A DNA stretch of 55,071 nt from Flavobacterium pectinovorum (GCF_006438875.1 NZ_RCZH01000006.1:261845-316915), one strand, 5' to 3'. Shown: positions 17,791 through 27,181, numbered from the stretch's first letter. Translations and numbers: made by a program. The notes: a model not told the origin generated them from the letters alone.

Positions 17791-19488
17791 TTATGATTCG
17801 CAACTGCTGCAAGTAACAAGACTTGTAACCAGTTCTTTTGAAACACTTTGGCTGCGTTGGTAATAAAGACTTTTAATTCCCAGTTGCCAAGCTTCAATAA
17901 GTAGGCGGTTTACTTCTTTAATTGGTAATTCTGATGGGATATTAAGATTAATACTTTGGCCCTGATCTACAAATTTTTGTCTTATAGAGGCTTGCTGAAT
18001 AATTTCTAATTGACTAATTTCTTTGAAAGTTTTAAAAACATCTTTCTCTGTCTGACTTAGTTGGCTCATATGTTGCACGCTGCCGCCATTAAGCATGATT
18101 TCTCTCCAAACCTCTTCATTGTCAAGTCCTTTTTCTTCTAATAGAATTTTAAGATATTTATTTTTACGCATAAAATTACCCTTGCTCAAACCTGCTTTGT
18201 AATAATTACTGCTAAATGGTTCTATTCCAGGTGAGGTCTGTCCTAAAATAGCCGATGATGAAGTCGTTGGAGCAATTGCCATTGTGGTTGTATTGCGTCT
18301 TCCGTATCCTTTTAGTAATTCAGGTTCTCCGTAGATTCTTGCTAAATCCTGAGTTGCTTTATCTGCTTTATCACTAATGTGTTTGAATATTTCTGTGGTT
18401 TTCATTTTGGCTTCTAAACCTTCGAACGGAATCATATTTTTTTGCAAATACGAATGCCAGCCTAAAACTCCAAGTCCAAGGGCACGATGTCTTTTGGCAA
18501 AACGATTGGCTGCCGAAAGATAATAATTCCCTTCTGTTTTTTCTATAAATTCCTGTAAAACCGCATCAAGGAAAAAGATGGCTAATTTTACCGCTTCAGT
18601 ATCTTTCCATTCTTCGTAAAGCTCCAGATTCATTGACGAAAGACAGCAAATAAATGATTCATCAATATCAGACGGAAGCATGATTTCGCTGCACAAATTA
18701 CTGGCATTTATACGTAGGTTTTTATCTTTATAGACTTGTGGTTTATTCTTGTTTACGTTATCACTAAAGAAGATGTACGGCAATCCTTTTTGCTGACGGC
18801 TTTCGAGAACTTTTGCCCAAATTTGTCTTTTCTCACTGTCTCCATCAATCATTTCCTGCATCCAATAATCCGGTACACATATTCCGGTAAACAAATTCTG
18901 AATTGGATTTCCGATACTTTTTATCTTCAAAAATTCTTCAATATCGGGATGGTCTACATCTAAATAAGCAGCAAATGCTCCTCTACGAACGCCACCTTGT
19001 GAGATTGTATCCATCGTAGTATCAAAAAGTTTCATGAAACTTACTGCTCCACTACTCTTTCCGTTATCGGTTACGGCACTTCCTCTTTCGCGCAATTCTC
19101 CAAAATATCCGGATGTTCCTCCACCTATTTTAGTTTGCATAATCACTTCGCCCAACTTATGTGTAATTCCTTCGATTTCATCCGGAACGTGAACATTAAA
19201 ACAGGAGATTGGTAAACCGCGTTCTGTTCCCATATTTGCCCAAACCGGAGAGCTTATACTCATCCAGCCGCGCTCGATCATTTCTACAAAAGAATCTTTT
19301 AATTCTGGTTTATAAAGTCTTTTTGCCGCAGCGGTACAAATTCTGTCAATCGCTCCTTCTACAGTTTCTCCTTTTAAAAGATAACCACGGTTTAGTATTT
19401 GTTCACTTTCAGAGTTTTTCCACCACATTTTATTGTCCGCATCACTTAACGGAGCACTATTTCCTGTAATTGTATCTATCGTCTTCAT
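17791..19488 (-). CDS. nrdA: Ribonucleotide reductase class I, catalytic alpha subunit
   Basis: The protein has 565 residues and reduces ribonucleoside diphosphates to deoxy forms in the cytoplasm with NrdB. Active-site residues are visible: Cys96 (PISCFN), NLCSE at 264-268 with the thiyl Cys266 and Glu268, and Cys281/282 as the redox partner. Tyr542-Tyr543 correspond to the radical-transfer pair. The C-terminal Cys560 and Cys563 (CSSC) shuttle electrons from thioredoxin-type donors. There is no N-terminal ATP-cone, and the chain is about 200 residues shorter than E. coli NrdA. This compact form fits the class Id-type enzymes of Flavobacteriia. The gene starts 10 bp after nrdB and is surely cotranscribed. 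Confidence 0.95.
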   Translation of the reverse strand: MKTIDTITGNSAPLSDADNKMWWKNSESEQILNRGYLLKGETVEGAIDRICTAAAKRLYKPELKDSFVEMIERGWMSISSPVWANMGTERGLPISCFNVHVPDEIEGITHKLGEVIMQTKIGGGTSGYFGELRERGSAVTDNGKSSGAVSFMKLFDTTMDTISQGGVRRGAFAAYLDVDHPDIEEFLKIKSIGNPIQNLFTGICVPDYWMQEMIDGDSEKRQIWAKVLESRQQKGLPYIFFSDNVNKNKPQVYKDKNLRINASNLCSEIMLPSDIDESFICCLSSMNLELYEEWKDTEAVKLAIFFLDAVLQEFIEKTEGNYYLSAANRFAKRHRALGLGVLGWHSYLQKNMIPFEGLEAKMKTTEIFKHISDKADKATQDLARIYGEPELLKGYGRRNTTTMAIAPTTSSSAILGQTSPGIEPFSSNYYKAGLSKGNFMRKNKYLKILLEEKGLDNEEVWREIMLNGGSVQHMSQLSQTEKDVFKTFKEISQLEIIQQASIRQKFVDQGQSINLNIPSELPIKEVNRLLIEAWQLGIKSLYYQRSQSVSKELVTSLVTCSSCES

Positions 19489-19498
19489 ATTAATCTAA

Positions 19499-20473
19499 TT
19501 AGAAAAGGTCGTTTGCCGTAATACTTTTGTCGTGTTTGGTATATTCTACCGGTCTTTTTGCAAAGAAATCATCCAGGCTATTGGCAAAAACTTCTTCTTC
19601 AAACCATGCCATTGCGCTGTAATCTTCGGCTGGAACGTTAAATATTGTTGGAATATTAATTTGAGTAAGGCTTTCATCTACTCTAAACTTCATGAAGTTC
19701 ACTAAATCTTCTTTTTTGATGGTTTCAATTTCACCTTCTTCAAATATCCAATCTAATATGTCAGCTTCTACTTTGATCGAATGCTTAACTGTTTCTGTAA
19801 TAAGCGTTAATGTTTCTTCATCAAAAAAATCAGGGAATTCTTCTTGTATTTTGTTTACAATAAAAATCCCGCCATTTGCATGTATTTGTTCGTCTATAGA
19901 AGTCCATGCAATAATATTGCTTACATTTTTCATGTATCCTTTGAATCTTGTAAAAGACAACAAAATCGCAAACTGACTAAAAAGCGAGACATTTTCGATC
20001 AAAATACTGAACAATATTAGTGATACTACATACTTTTTATTGTCTTGTGATTTTGTATCCTTAAGTACATCCGATAGATAATCAACACGTTTGCGGATTA
20101 CAGGAATGTCCATCAATGTTTCGAATTCATCATTATACCCCAAAACCTCCAAAAGACGAGAATAAGCTTCTGAATGTCTGAACTCACATTCGGCAAAAGT
20201 GCTTCCTAATCCGTTAAATTCCGGTTTGGGAAAATGTTCGTAAATATTACCCCAAAAACTCTTTACAGCAACTTCTATTTGTGCAATAGCCAACAAACTG
20301 TTTTTGATTGCTGTTTTTTCAGCAGTGTTTAAATGAGAGTGAAAATCTTGTGTATCAGCCGTAAAATCAACTTCACTATGAACCCAATAGGCTTTATTGA
20401 TGGCTTCTGTAAATTGTAGGACCTCAGGATACTCAAAAGGTTTATAATTGATTCTTTTATCGAAAATAGACAT
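19499..20473 (-). CDS. nrdB: Ribonucleotide reductase class I, radical beta subunit (class Id-like)
   Basis: The protein has 324 residues and a ferritin-like all-helical fold that holds a dimetal cofactor. Visible ligands are Glu67 (AQIE), Glu97 and His100 (ECEFRH), Glu160 (LIEN), Glu195 and His198 (DEQIH). The first ligand is Glu where E. coli NrdB has Asp84. Tyr104 is at the position of the E. coli radical tyrosine. This pattern matches what is known of the superoxide-activated dimanganese class Id beta from F. johnsoniae. No ATP-cone is fused to it, unlike some related NrdB proteins. No nrdI is nearby, which fits class Id rather than Ib. Upstream are four DnaA-box-like 9-mers. Confidence 0.94.
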   Translation of the reverse strand: MSIFDKRINYKPFEYPEVLQFTEAINKAYWVHSEVDFTADTQDFHSHLNTAEKTAIKNSLLAIAQIEVAVKSFWGNIYEHFPKPEFNGLGSTFAECEFRHSEAYSRLLEVLGYNDEFETLMDIPVIRKRVDYLSDVLKDTKSQDNKKYVVSLILFSILIENVSLFSQFAILLSFTRFKGYMKNVSNIIAWTSIDEQIHANGGIFIVNKIQEEFPDFFDEETLTLITETVKHSIKVEADILDWIFEEGEIETIKKEDLVNFMKFRVDESLTQINIPTIFNVPAEDYSAMAWFEEEVFANSLDDFFAKRPVEYTKHDKSITANDLF

Positions 20474-20525
20474 ATATATAAGTATTAAATGATGACTTGA
20501 ATAATGAAAAAAAACATTCGTTTAA

Positions 20526-20557
20526 GAAGTATAATGTTGTTTTTGTATTTACAAAAT
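20526..20557 (-). promoter_or_regulatory. Candidate promoter of nrdBA
   Basis: On the minus strand TTTTG is followed after about 18 bp by TATACTTC, close to the Bacteroidota -33/-7 pattern. It lies about 53-84 bp upstream of nrdB. The -7 box deviates from TAnnTTTG at two positions. Confidence 0.35.
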
Positions 20558-20608
20558 TAAGCCACTGTTCTTCTTTCGTGCCCATTTTGATGTTAAAAAA
20601 CCGACCAA

Positions 20609-20776
20609 TTATCAACAGCCTTTGGGGTCTTGAAAACGGATGAAACTTTTCTTTTTATCAACACGCACAATACTTTCTAAATCTCAAACTCATAGCTATT
20701 TATAAAGTTTCTAAATAAAGTTATCAACATTAAAAGGGATGCTAAACCTGCTCTTCGGCAAAACAGTTATCAACAT
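20609..20776. promoter_or_regulatory. Four TTATCAACA boxes upstream of nrdBA
   Basis: TTATCAACA occurs at 20609-20617, 20655-20663, 20721-20729 and 20768-20776, all in the same orientation, with start-to-start spacings of 46, 66 and 47 bp. The 9-mer is one base from the canonical DnaA box TTATCCACA. The rest of the 764-bp gap (20474-21237) is AT-rich and shows no gene. Confidence 0.6.
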
Positions 20777-21237
20777 TAACACCAAAAAAAAGAAAGTATT
20801 TTACTATAAAGTTTAGATTTAAAAAGAACAACGAACACTGGTTATGGCTCAAAAAAAAAATTGAATTGGTTTAATGCAACAAAATAATTACGAACTCTAA
20901 AATCATTTAACAAATTAATTTTAAACATCTTACGATAATTTTTTCAAAAATAAATTGTTGTTTCTTCATTGATTTCAACTTTATAAAAAATATATTTCTT
21001 TCTTTATTTTTCCAAAATCTAAAATTCAAAAGTGATCTGAAATGTTCAACACCCTTATATCCTTTCAAAACTTAAAATTGGATTAAAATTGGAGTTTCTT
21101 CTCTAAATAAATTGATTTACTAATATTAATTTTTACATTTGCCTTATTTTTATTTATTCTAAATAGGTTACTTTTAAATAAGCTATTTACTTAGAAAAAC
21201 AAATCAGAAACAATTCTAAAACATAAATACCTTCAAT

Positions 21238-22716
21238 ATGAAAAAGAACCTATTTCTTTCTCTCACATTAGCTGCTACTTTATTTGTTAGTGCCCAACAA
21301 AAAAATATCCTGTTAGAAGCTTCTTTTTGGAAAACTGCTCCGGATGTTACGGCTCTTAAAGCTGAAATAGCCAAAGGAAACAGCCCATCTGAAGCAAATG
21401 TAAATGCATTTGATGTTACCACTCTTGCCATTAATAATGATGCACCTTTAGCAACTATAAAATTCTTATTAGATCAACCGGGAAATCCATTAAATAAAAT
21501 GACCCATGACAATCGTATTTACTTGCACTGGGCGGCTTATAGAGGAAATACAGAATTGGTAGAATATCTTATTGCCAAAGGTTCAGATGTTAACCTTGAA
21601 GACAGCCACGGTACTACTCCTATCGCATTTGCTGCATCTAATGGAATGCTAAATTCAGGTGTTTGTGAAGCTTTTTTTAAAGCTGGAATTGATCCTAAGA
21701 AAAAATATACAGATGGCGCCAACCTATTATTAATCTCGATTCCATTTGATAAGGAACTAACTTTTACGGATTATCTTACTACAAAAGGTTTATCCATAAA
21801 AGACGTTGACAATAACGGAACTACTGCTTTTGATTATGCTGCGAGAACCGGAAATATCACGCTTCTAAAAAAGATATTAGAAAGAAAAGTAAAAAATACA
21901 GATGCTGCACTTCTTATCGCAACACAAGGTACTCGTAAAGAAACGACTCCGCTTGAAACTTATAAATTTCTGGTTCAAGAAGTAAAGATTAAGGCAACTT
22001 CTACCAATAAATCCGGCGAAAATGTGTTGCATCTTTTAGCAGGAAAACCAAATCAGTCTGAAATCATTACTTATTTTTTAGCTAAAGGTGCAGATACCAA
22101 CAAAGTTAATAAAGATGGAAATACTCCGTTCATGATTGCAGCAGGAGCAAGAGAAAATGGTGCATTAGAGCAATTATTACCTACAGCAAAAAACATCAAC
22201 CTGCAAAATACAAAAGGAGAATCAGCTTTGACAATAGCTGTAAAATCAGGAACATCAGAAGCTGTTGCAGCACTTTTAGCAAAAGGTGCAGATGTGAAAA
22301 TTACAGATAAAGAGGGCAATAATTTAGGCGTGTATTTAGTGCAATCTTTCAAACCGGGACCTAAACAGGAATCTTTTGACGCTAAAGTAAAATTACTTCA
22401 GGAAAAAGGTTTAGATCTTGCTGCTCCTCAAAAAGACGGAAGTACTTTATATCATTTTGCCATTGCTAAAAACGATTTATCTTTGGTAAAAAAATTAGCC
22501 GATTTAAAGATTGATGTAAATGCTAAAAACAAAGATGGCATAACGGCACTGCATAAAGCTGCAATGGTCGCTAAAGACGATTCGATCTTAAAATATTTAA
22601 TTTCGATAGGTGCCAAAAAAGACATGACAACTGAATTCGACGAAAGTGCCTACGCTTTAGCAAAAGAAAACGAGTCGTTGACAAAACAAAATGTATCAAT
22701 TGAATTTTTAAAATAG
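21238..22716 (+). CDS. Exported ankyrin repeat protein
   Basis: The protein has 492 residues with a signal peptide (MKKNLFLSLTLAATLFVSAQQ). Ankyrin repeats run from about residue 70 to 470. Several have the standard form, for example THDNRIYLHWAAYRGNTEL, DGNTPFMIAA and DGITALHKAAMV. Ankyrin repeats bind proteins, so a periplasmic scaffold or inhibitor role is likely. It starts a group of four same-strand genes (DUF2271, PepSY/flavodoxin reductase, ApbE) and may belong to that redox module, though a gap of about 100 bp separates it from the DUF2271 gene. The gene has no recognisable enzyme domain. Confidence 0.9.
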   Translation: MKKNLFLSLTLAATLFVSAQQKNILLEASFWKTAPDVTALKAEIAKGNSPSEANVNAFDVTTLAINNDAPLATIKFLLDQPGNPLNKMTHDNRIYLHWAAYRGNTELVEYLIAKGSDVNLEDSHGTTPIAFAASNGMLNSGVCEAFFKAGIDPKKKYTDGANLLLISIPFDKELTFTDYLTTKGLSIKDVDNNGTTAFDYAARTGNITLLKKILERKVKNTDAALLIATQGTRKETTPLETYKFLVQEVKIKATSTNKSGENVLHLLAGKPNQSEIITYFLAKGADTNKVNKDGNTPFMIAAGARENGALEQLLPTAKNINLQNTKGESALTIAVKSGTSEAVAALLAKGADVKITDKEGNNLGVYLVQSFKPGPKQESFDAKVKLLQEKGLDLAAPQKDGSTLYHFAIAKNDLSLVKKLADLKIDVNAKNKDGITALHKAAMVAKDDSILKYLISIGAKKDMTTEFDESAYALAKENESLTKQNVSIEFLK

Positions 22717-22812
22717 CACAGAAAATTATCAGTGATGAATTATAAGTTTTTAGTTAAAAATATAAAGCTAAACTCATCATTCACAATTTATAATTAACAA
22801 TTTATAATTAAC

Positions 22813-23292
22813 ATGAAATCATTATTCAAAATAGTCCTTACAGCTGCATTAATCTGCCTTATTTCCTTTCAGGCATCGGCACAAAGCAAATACAAATGTA
22901 TGTTGCAAATGGCAAATTATATGGGAGAAGGCGCTTATATCGTAGTTTCTCTTATTAATCCAGCCGGAGAATACGAAAAAACACTTTATGTAATGGGCGA
23001 TGATAAAAAATGGTATAAATCGCTAAAAGAATGGAATAAATTCCAGGCTAAAAAAACGGAAGATATCAGTGCAAAAACCGGAGCATCTGTTACTGGTGGA
23101 GATCGCAGCATCACAACAATTGAAATTGAAGATTCTAAAATCAACAAAGGATACAAACTTAGATTTGAATCGGCTGTTGAAGATCAAAAATATCATGTAA
23201 GCGATGTAGAAATTCCACTTACAACAGAAGGTTTAGCTGATAAAACAGAAGGAAAAGGTTATATCAGATACGTGAGATTAAATAAGATTTAA
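22813..23292 (+). CDS. DUF2271-type exported protein
   Basis: The protein has 159 residues with a signal peptide ending near FQASAQ. The remainder is a beta-rich domain of the DUF2271 type (SLINPAGEYEKTLYVMGDDKKWYKSL). DUF2271 genes are known to occur in clusters with ApbE flavin transferases and PepSY reductases, as here. TGAS at 89-92 resembles the core of ApbE target motifs (DxxTGA[ST]), which makes Ser92 a candidate FMN attachment site; the expected Asp three residues earlier is Ser. The short leader upstream contains two copies of ACAATTTATAATTA. The family call is good, the flavinylation is inference. Confidence 0.8.
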   Translation: MKSLFKIVLTAALICLISFQASAQSKYKCMLQMANYMGEGAYIVVSLINPAGEYEKTLYVMGDDKKWYKSLKEWNKFQAKKTEDISAKTGASVTGGDRSITTIEIEDSKINKGYKLRFESAVEDQKYHVSDVEIPLTTEGLADKTEGKGYIRYVRLNKI

Positions 23293-23355
23293 TACATCTT
23301 CAAAATAGCTTTATCAAAGCTTAAAACATATTTTACACAAAATGACCACAATCAT

Positions 23356-23447
23356 TGTCATTTCGACCGAAGGGAGAAATCACACGCGGGGAGAACGCAC
23401 TGTTGTCGAGCCACTTTATGTGATTTCTCCCTTCGGTAGAAATGACA
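23356..23447. repeat. TGTCATTTCGACCGAAGGGA palindrome
   Basis: The arms TGTCATTTCGACCGAAGGGA and TCCCTTCGGTAGAAATGACA bracket about 50 bp. It lies between the DUF2271 and PepSY genes. Related copies are at 3771-3856, 4849-4949 and 27305-27425. Confidence 0.8.
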
Positions 23448-23525
23448 AAAACAGGCAGACCAACTTTGAACTTAAACTTTTAACAAAGCTTAAAACATAT
23501 TTGATTACCTTTTAGCACACACTCA

Positions 23526-25715
23526 ATGACTCTTTCTTTTTGGCGTTACACACACTTGGCTTTAGCCTTGTTTTCTTCTTTATTTTTATTGTTGGCATCT
23601 GTTACAGGTATTATTTTGGCTGTAGATGCGGTGCAGGAAAAAACACTTCCGTACAAAGTAGAAAATTTTGACACCATAACTTTAGGGGAAACACTGCCCG
23701 TTTTAAAAAAGAAATATTCTGAAATTACTGAGTTAAGTGTCGATTACAATCAGTTTGTAACTTTGCAGGCAATTGATCCCGATGGTAATGATATCAACGC
23801 TTATATCAATCCTAAAAATGGGAAAACTTTAGGGAAACCGGTAAAAAAGACCGAATTTATTCAATGGGTAACCGGCTTACATCGCTCTTTATTTCTTCAT
23901 GAAACCGGACGCTTTTTTGTTGGTGTAATTTCCTTTTTATTGATATTAATTTCCATTTCAGGTTTTGCTCTCGTTTTAAACAGACAAAGAGGAATCCGTA
24001 ATTTCTTTTCGATAGTAATAAAAGAGTATTTTGCTCAATATTATCATGTTGTGTTAGGAAGACTGGCTTTGATTCCGATTCTGATAATTGCGCTTACAGG
24101 AACTTATTTATCACTGGAAAGATTTAACTTTTTCATGGGTAAGGAAAAAAAGGAAAAAGAAAAGACAGAAGTTATAAATCCTGCCAAAAAAAGTGCTGCC
24201 AATATTTTTACTACAACGCTTTTAGCTGATGTAAAAAAAATAGAATTTCCTTTTACAGATGATCCTGAAGAATATTATATCATAGAATTAAAAGACAGAG
24301 AAATTGAAGTCAATCAAATAACAGGCGCTGTAATTACAGAAAAACGCTCGCCAATGACAGTTCAATTTGCTGATTTAAGTCTTGATCTTCATACGGGAAG
24401 AATAAACGGGATTTGGGCGATAATCCTTGCCATTGCCTGCGTTAATATTCTCTTTTTTATCTATTCCGGTTTTGCGATGACATTAAAAAGAAGGTCAAGC
24501 CGAATTAAAAATAAATACAAAGCCTACGAAAGCAAATACATTTTATTGGCGGGTTCTGAAAACGGAAGCACATTCCGATTTGCTAATGCAATCCAGAAAC
24601 AATTAATTGATCAGGGAGAAAAAGCACATATTACCGAATTAAATAGTTTTAAAGCTTTCCCAAAAGCAGAACATATTATCGTTTTTTCCTCAACGCACGG
24701 ATTGGGAGATGCGCCTTCTAACGGAAATAAATTCTTATCGCTTTTAAAGAAACACAATCAACAGCAAAAAATTAATTTTTCAGTAGTTGGTTTTGGTTCG
24801 AAAGCTTATCCGGATTTTTGTGGTTTTGCTTTTGAAATTGATCAACTTTTAGCCACTCAAAATTGGGCAGAACGCGTATTAAAATTGCAAACCGTAAACG
24901 ATAAATCGGCGGAAGAATTTGTAGAGTGGATAAAATTATGGAGTGTCAAAACTGAAATTCCATTAGCAACAACGCCTTCCTTATACAATCACGCACCAAA
25001 AGGGCTACAAAAATTAATGGTTTTAGATAAAACATTGGTTTCTGAAACCGAACAAACTTTCCTGGTTACATTACGTGCCAATATGAGAGCCAAATTTGCA
25101 TCTGGAGATTTACTCGCTATTTATCCTGCAAATGATACAAGAGAACGTCTTTATTCGATTGGAAATCATTCCGGAAACATTCAATTGGTTGTAAAATTAC
25201 ATCCGCACGGATTAGGTTCGGACTTTCTAAATAATCTTGTTCCCGGAAATACCATCAAAGCAAGAATCATTAATAATCATGCTTTTCACTTTCCTAAAAA
25301 AGTGTCTAAGGTTGCCTTAATTTCTAACGGAACCGGTATTGCTCCTTTTCTTGGAATGATCGAACAGAATAAGAAGAAAGTAGAAACTCATTTGTATTCC
25401 GGCTTTCGAATGGAAACGGAGACTGTTTTGGGTTATAAAAAATTCACAGCCGAAATGATTGAAAAGCAAAAGCTTCAAAAATTTCATTTGGCTTTATCAC
25501 GTGCAGAAAATCACCATTATGTAATGGATTTAATCAAACGTGATGCTGACTTTTTTATTGATTTGTTACAACAAAACGGAGTAATCATGATTTGCGGTTC
25601 TCTTGCCATGCAAAAAGATGTTGAGTCTATTTTGGACAATTTATGTCTTGCCAGAGAAATGAAGAGTATTTCGTATTATAAAAACAACAGTCAGCTTTTA
25701 ACTGATTGTTATTAA
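23526..25715 (+). CDS. PepSY membrane / flavodoxin / FAD-NADPH reductase fusion
   Basis: The protein has 729 residues. The N-terminal part is a PepSY-associated membrane module with about four helices (10-35, 135-160, 180-205, 295-320) and periplasmic PepSY-like loops. Residues about 337-480 form a flavodoxin domain (LAGSENGSTFRFA, SSTHGLGDAPSNG). Residues about 495-729 are a ferredoxin-NADP reductase-like part: RLYSIG for FAD, NGTGIAPFLGM for NADPH and ICGSLAMQKDV near the end. Electrons should pass from cytosolic NADPH through FAD and FMN across the inner membrane. With ApbE downstream and DUF2271 upstream, the likely recipient is a periplasmic flavinylated protein. Such proteins are often annotated as sulfite reductase flavoprotein or iron-uptake reductase. 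Confidence 0.9.
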   Translation: MTLSFWRYTHLALALFSSLFLLLASVTGIILAVDAVQEKTLPYKVENFDTITLGETLPVLKKKYSEITELSVDYNQFVTLQAIDPDGNDINAYINPKNGKTLGKPVKKTEFIQWVTGLHRSLFLHETGRFFVGVISFLLILISISGFALVLNRQRGIRNFFSIVIKEYFAQYYHVVLGRLALIPILIIALTGTYLSLERFNFFMGKEKKEKEKTEVINPAKKSAANIFTTTLLADVKKIEFPFTDDPEEYYIIELKDREIEVNQITGAVITEKRSPMTVQFADLSLDLHTGRINGIWAIILAIACVNILFFIYSGFAMTLKRRSSRIKNKYKAYESKYILLAGSENGSTFRFANAIQKQLIDQGEKAHITELNSFKAFPKAEHIIVFSSTHGLGDAPSNGNKFLSLLKKHNQQQKINFSVVGFGSKAYPDFCGFAFEIDQLLATQNWAERVLKLQTVNDKSAEEFVEWIKLWSVKTEIPLATTPSLYNHAPKGLQKLMVLDKTLVSETEQTFLVTLRANMRAKFASGDLLAIYPANDTRERLYSIGNHSGNIQLVVKLHPHGLGSDFLNNLVPGNTIKARIINNHAFHFPKKVSKVALISNGTGIAPFLGMIEQNKKKVETHLYSGFRMETETVLGYKKFTAEMIEKQKLQKFHLALSRAENHHYVMDLIKRDADFFIDLLQQNGVIMICGSLAMQKDVESILDNLCLAREMKSISYYKNNSQLLTDCY

Positions 25716-25737
25716 TATATTTAGCATAAGTCCCAGC

Positions 25738-25791
25738 GGGACGTTATATTTATAGACCGCAGCGGGGCGTTATATTTATAGACCCAGCGGG
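25738..25791. repeat. Tandem REP units with GTCCCAGCGGGAC hairpins
   Basis: Near-copies of CAGCGGGACGTTATATTTA follow one another at 25736 and 25761 and continue at 26015 beyond the inserted TIR element. Each contains a small CCC-AGC-GGG hairpin. The TIR element at 25792 has split the third hairpin. Confidence 0.75.
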
Positions 25792-26014
25792 CAATGTCAA
25801 TAAGTTAAGGGGAAATCTATAAAATTACTTAACAGTTTAATCAAGAAAGTAATTAGAAAAATCCGTTTTAATCAGCGTTTTCGCTTTAGCGAATCCGTAA
25901 AATCAGCGTCTAATTTTGACGCGGATAAAACAGATTTACTTCGTAAAAACGCGGATAAAAACGGATTTGATTTGCAATGATTTTATTTTTTAAAAGCTTA
26001 ACTTAATGACATTG
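25792..26014. mobile_element. TIR element, 223 bp, MITE-like
   Basis: The ends are CAATGTCAATAAGTTAAG (one mismatch) and CTTAACTTAATGACATTG. Flanking 9-mers are CCCAGCGGG (25783-25791) and CCCAACGGA (26015-26023), 7 of 9 identical. The interior carries the ATCCGTTTTTATCCGCG palindrome (25859-25965). It is the same element as 40059-40280 in the opposite orientation. No reading frame of note is inside. The gap 25716-26173 holds only this and the REP units. Confidence 0.82.
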
Positions 26015-26173
26015 CCCAACGGAACGTTATATTTATAGCATATAGAATTGTTGTTTGTTTTAAAACCCCATCGGGGTGACATATTTTGACACATAAAAAA
26101 TATCGCACTAAATTGGCTATAAATATTTCGCTCCTCCGGAGCTTTTAAAAATTTCCCTTTTAAAAAGATTTTC

Positions 26174-27181
26174 ATGTATAAATCAATCCTAAATACCTTT
26201 TTAGTTCTTTTTGTAATTCTGCAAAGCTTCTCAGGCAATGCACAAGTTCTCCGAAAACGCACTACGCTACTTATGGGCGGACGTTTTGACATTACTATTG
26301 TCGCAAATGATTCGCTTGAAGCGGAAAAAAATATAGATGCTGTTATTGCCGAAATCACCCGAATTGAAAACTTAATATCAGACTGGAAGCCCGATTCACA
26401 AGTTTCTGAAGTAAATCAGAATGCCGGAATCCGACCTGTAAAAGTTGATCGTGAGGTTTTTGAATTGACACAAAGAGCGATTCAATTTTCTGAAGCCACA
26501 AAAGGCGGTTTTGATGTTAGTTTTGCTGCAATGGACAAAATCTGGAAATTTGACGGATCGATGACCGAAATGCCTTCGGCGGAAGCCATAAAAAAATCAG
26601 TAGAAAAAGTGGGTTACAAAAACATTATTCTGGATAGTGTACAATCAACTATTTTTCTAAAATTAAAAGGAATGAAAATCGGATTTGGAGCGCTGGGCGA
26701 AGGATATGCAACCGATAAATGCCGAGCCATGATGATTGCAAAGGGTATAAAAGCTGGAATTATAAACGGATCGGGAGATATGAGCACTTGGGGAAAACAA
26801 CCTAATGGAAATCCTTGGAAAATTGGAATTACAAATCCGTTTGATCCTGAAAAACTTATTGCGACGATTCCTTTAGAGCAACACGCCATAACGACTTCAG
26901 GAAGCTATGAAAAATTTGTTGTTTTTAATGGTGTGCGTTATTCTCATATTATCAATCCTGCAACAGGATATCCTGCAACTGGTTTATGCAGCGTAACCGT
27001 TCTTGGACCCGATGCCGAAACCGCAAACGGCTTGAGTACTTCTCTTATGGTTTTAGGACAAAAAGAAGGTCTTATTCTACTTCAAAAATATCCTGAGTAC
27101 AGTTGTTTAATGATTACCGATAAGGGTAAAGTCGTTAAATCAGAGAACTTTAAGATCAAGAGGTTTAAAGCTAAGTTTTAG
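26174..27181 (+). CDS. apbE: FAD:protein FMN transferase ApbE
   Basis: The protein has 335 residues with a signal peptide (cleavage near SGNAQ), so it acts in the periplasm. ApbE attaches FMN from FAD to Ser/Thr of target proteins. Diagnostic stretches are GGFDVSFAAMDKIWKFDG, GFGALGEGYATDK, INGSGDMSTWG, and HIINPATGYPAT, which contributes to Mg and FAD binding. It is the last gene of the ankyrin/DUF2271/PepSY-reductase group, after a gap occupied by a TIR element that may separate it transcriptionally. The target is probably the DUF2271 protein or the PepSY reductase of the same cluster. Confidence 0.93.
   Translation: MYKSILNTFLVLFVILQSFSGNAQVLRKRTTLLMGGRFDITIVANDSLEAEKNIDAVIAEITRIENLISDWKPDSQVSEVNQNAGIRPVKVDREVFELTQRAIQFSEATKGGFDVSFAAMDKIWKFDGSMTEMPSAEAIKKSVEKVGYKNIILDSVQSTIFLKLKGMKIGFGALGEGYATDKCRAMMIAKGIKAGIINGSGDMSTWGKQPNGNPWKIGITNPFDPEKLIATIPLEQHAITTSGSYEKFVVFNGVRYSHIINPATGYPATGLCSVTVLGPDAETANGLSTSLMVLGQKEGLILLQKYPEYSCLMITDKGKVVKSENFKIKRFKAKF

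Noticed and set aside
20609..20776. Chromosome origin (oriC)
   Set aside because: DnaA-like boxes are present, but there is no dnaA, dnaN, rpmH or gyrB neighbour and no clear AT-rich 13-mer set. Control of nrdBA is simpler.
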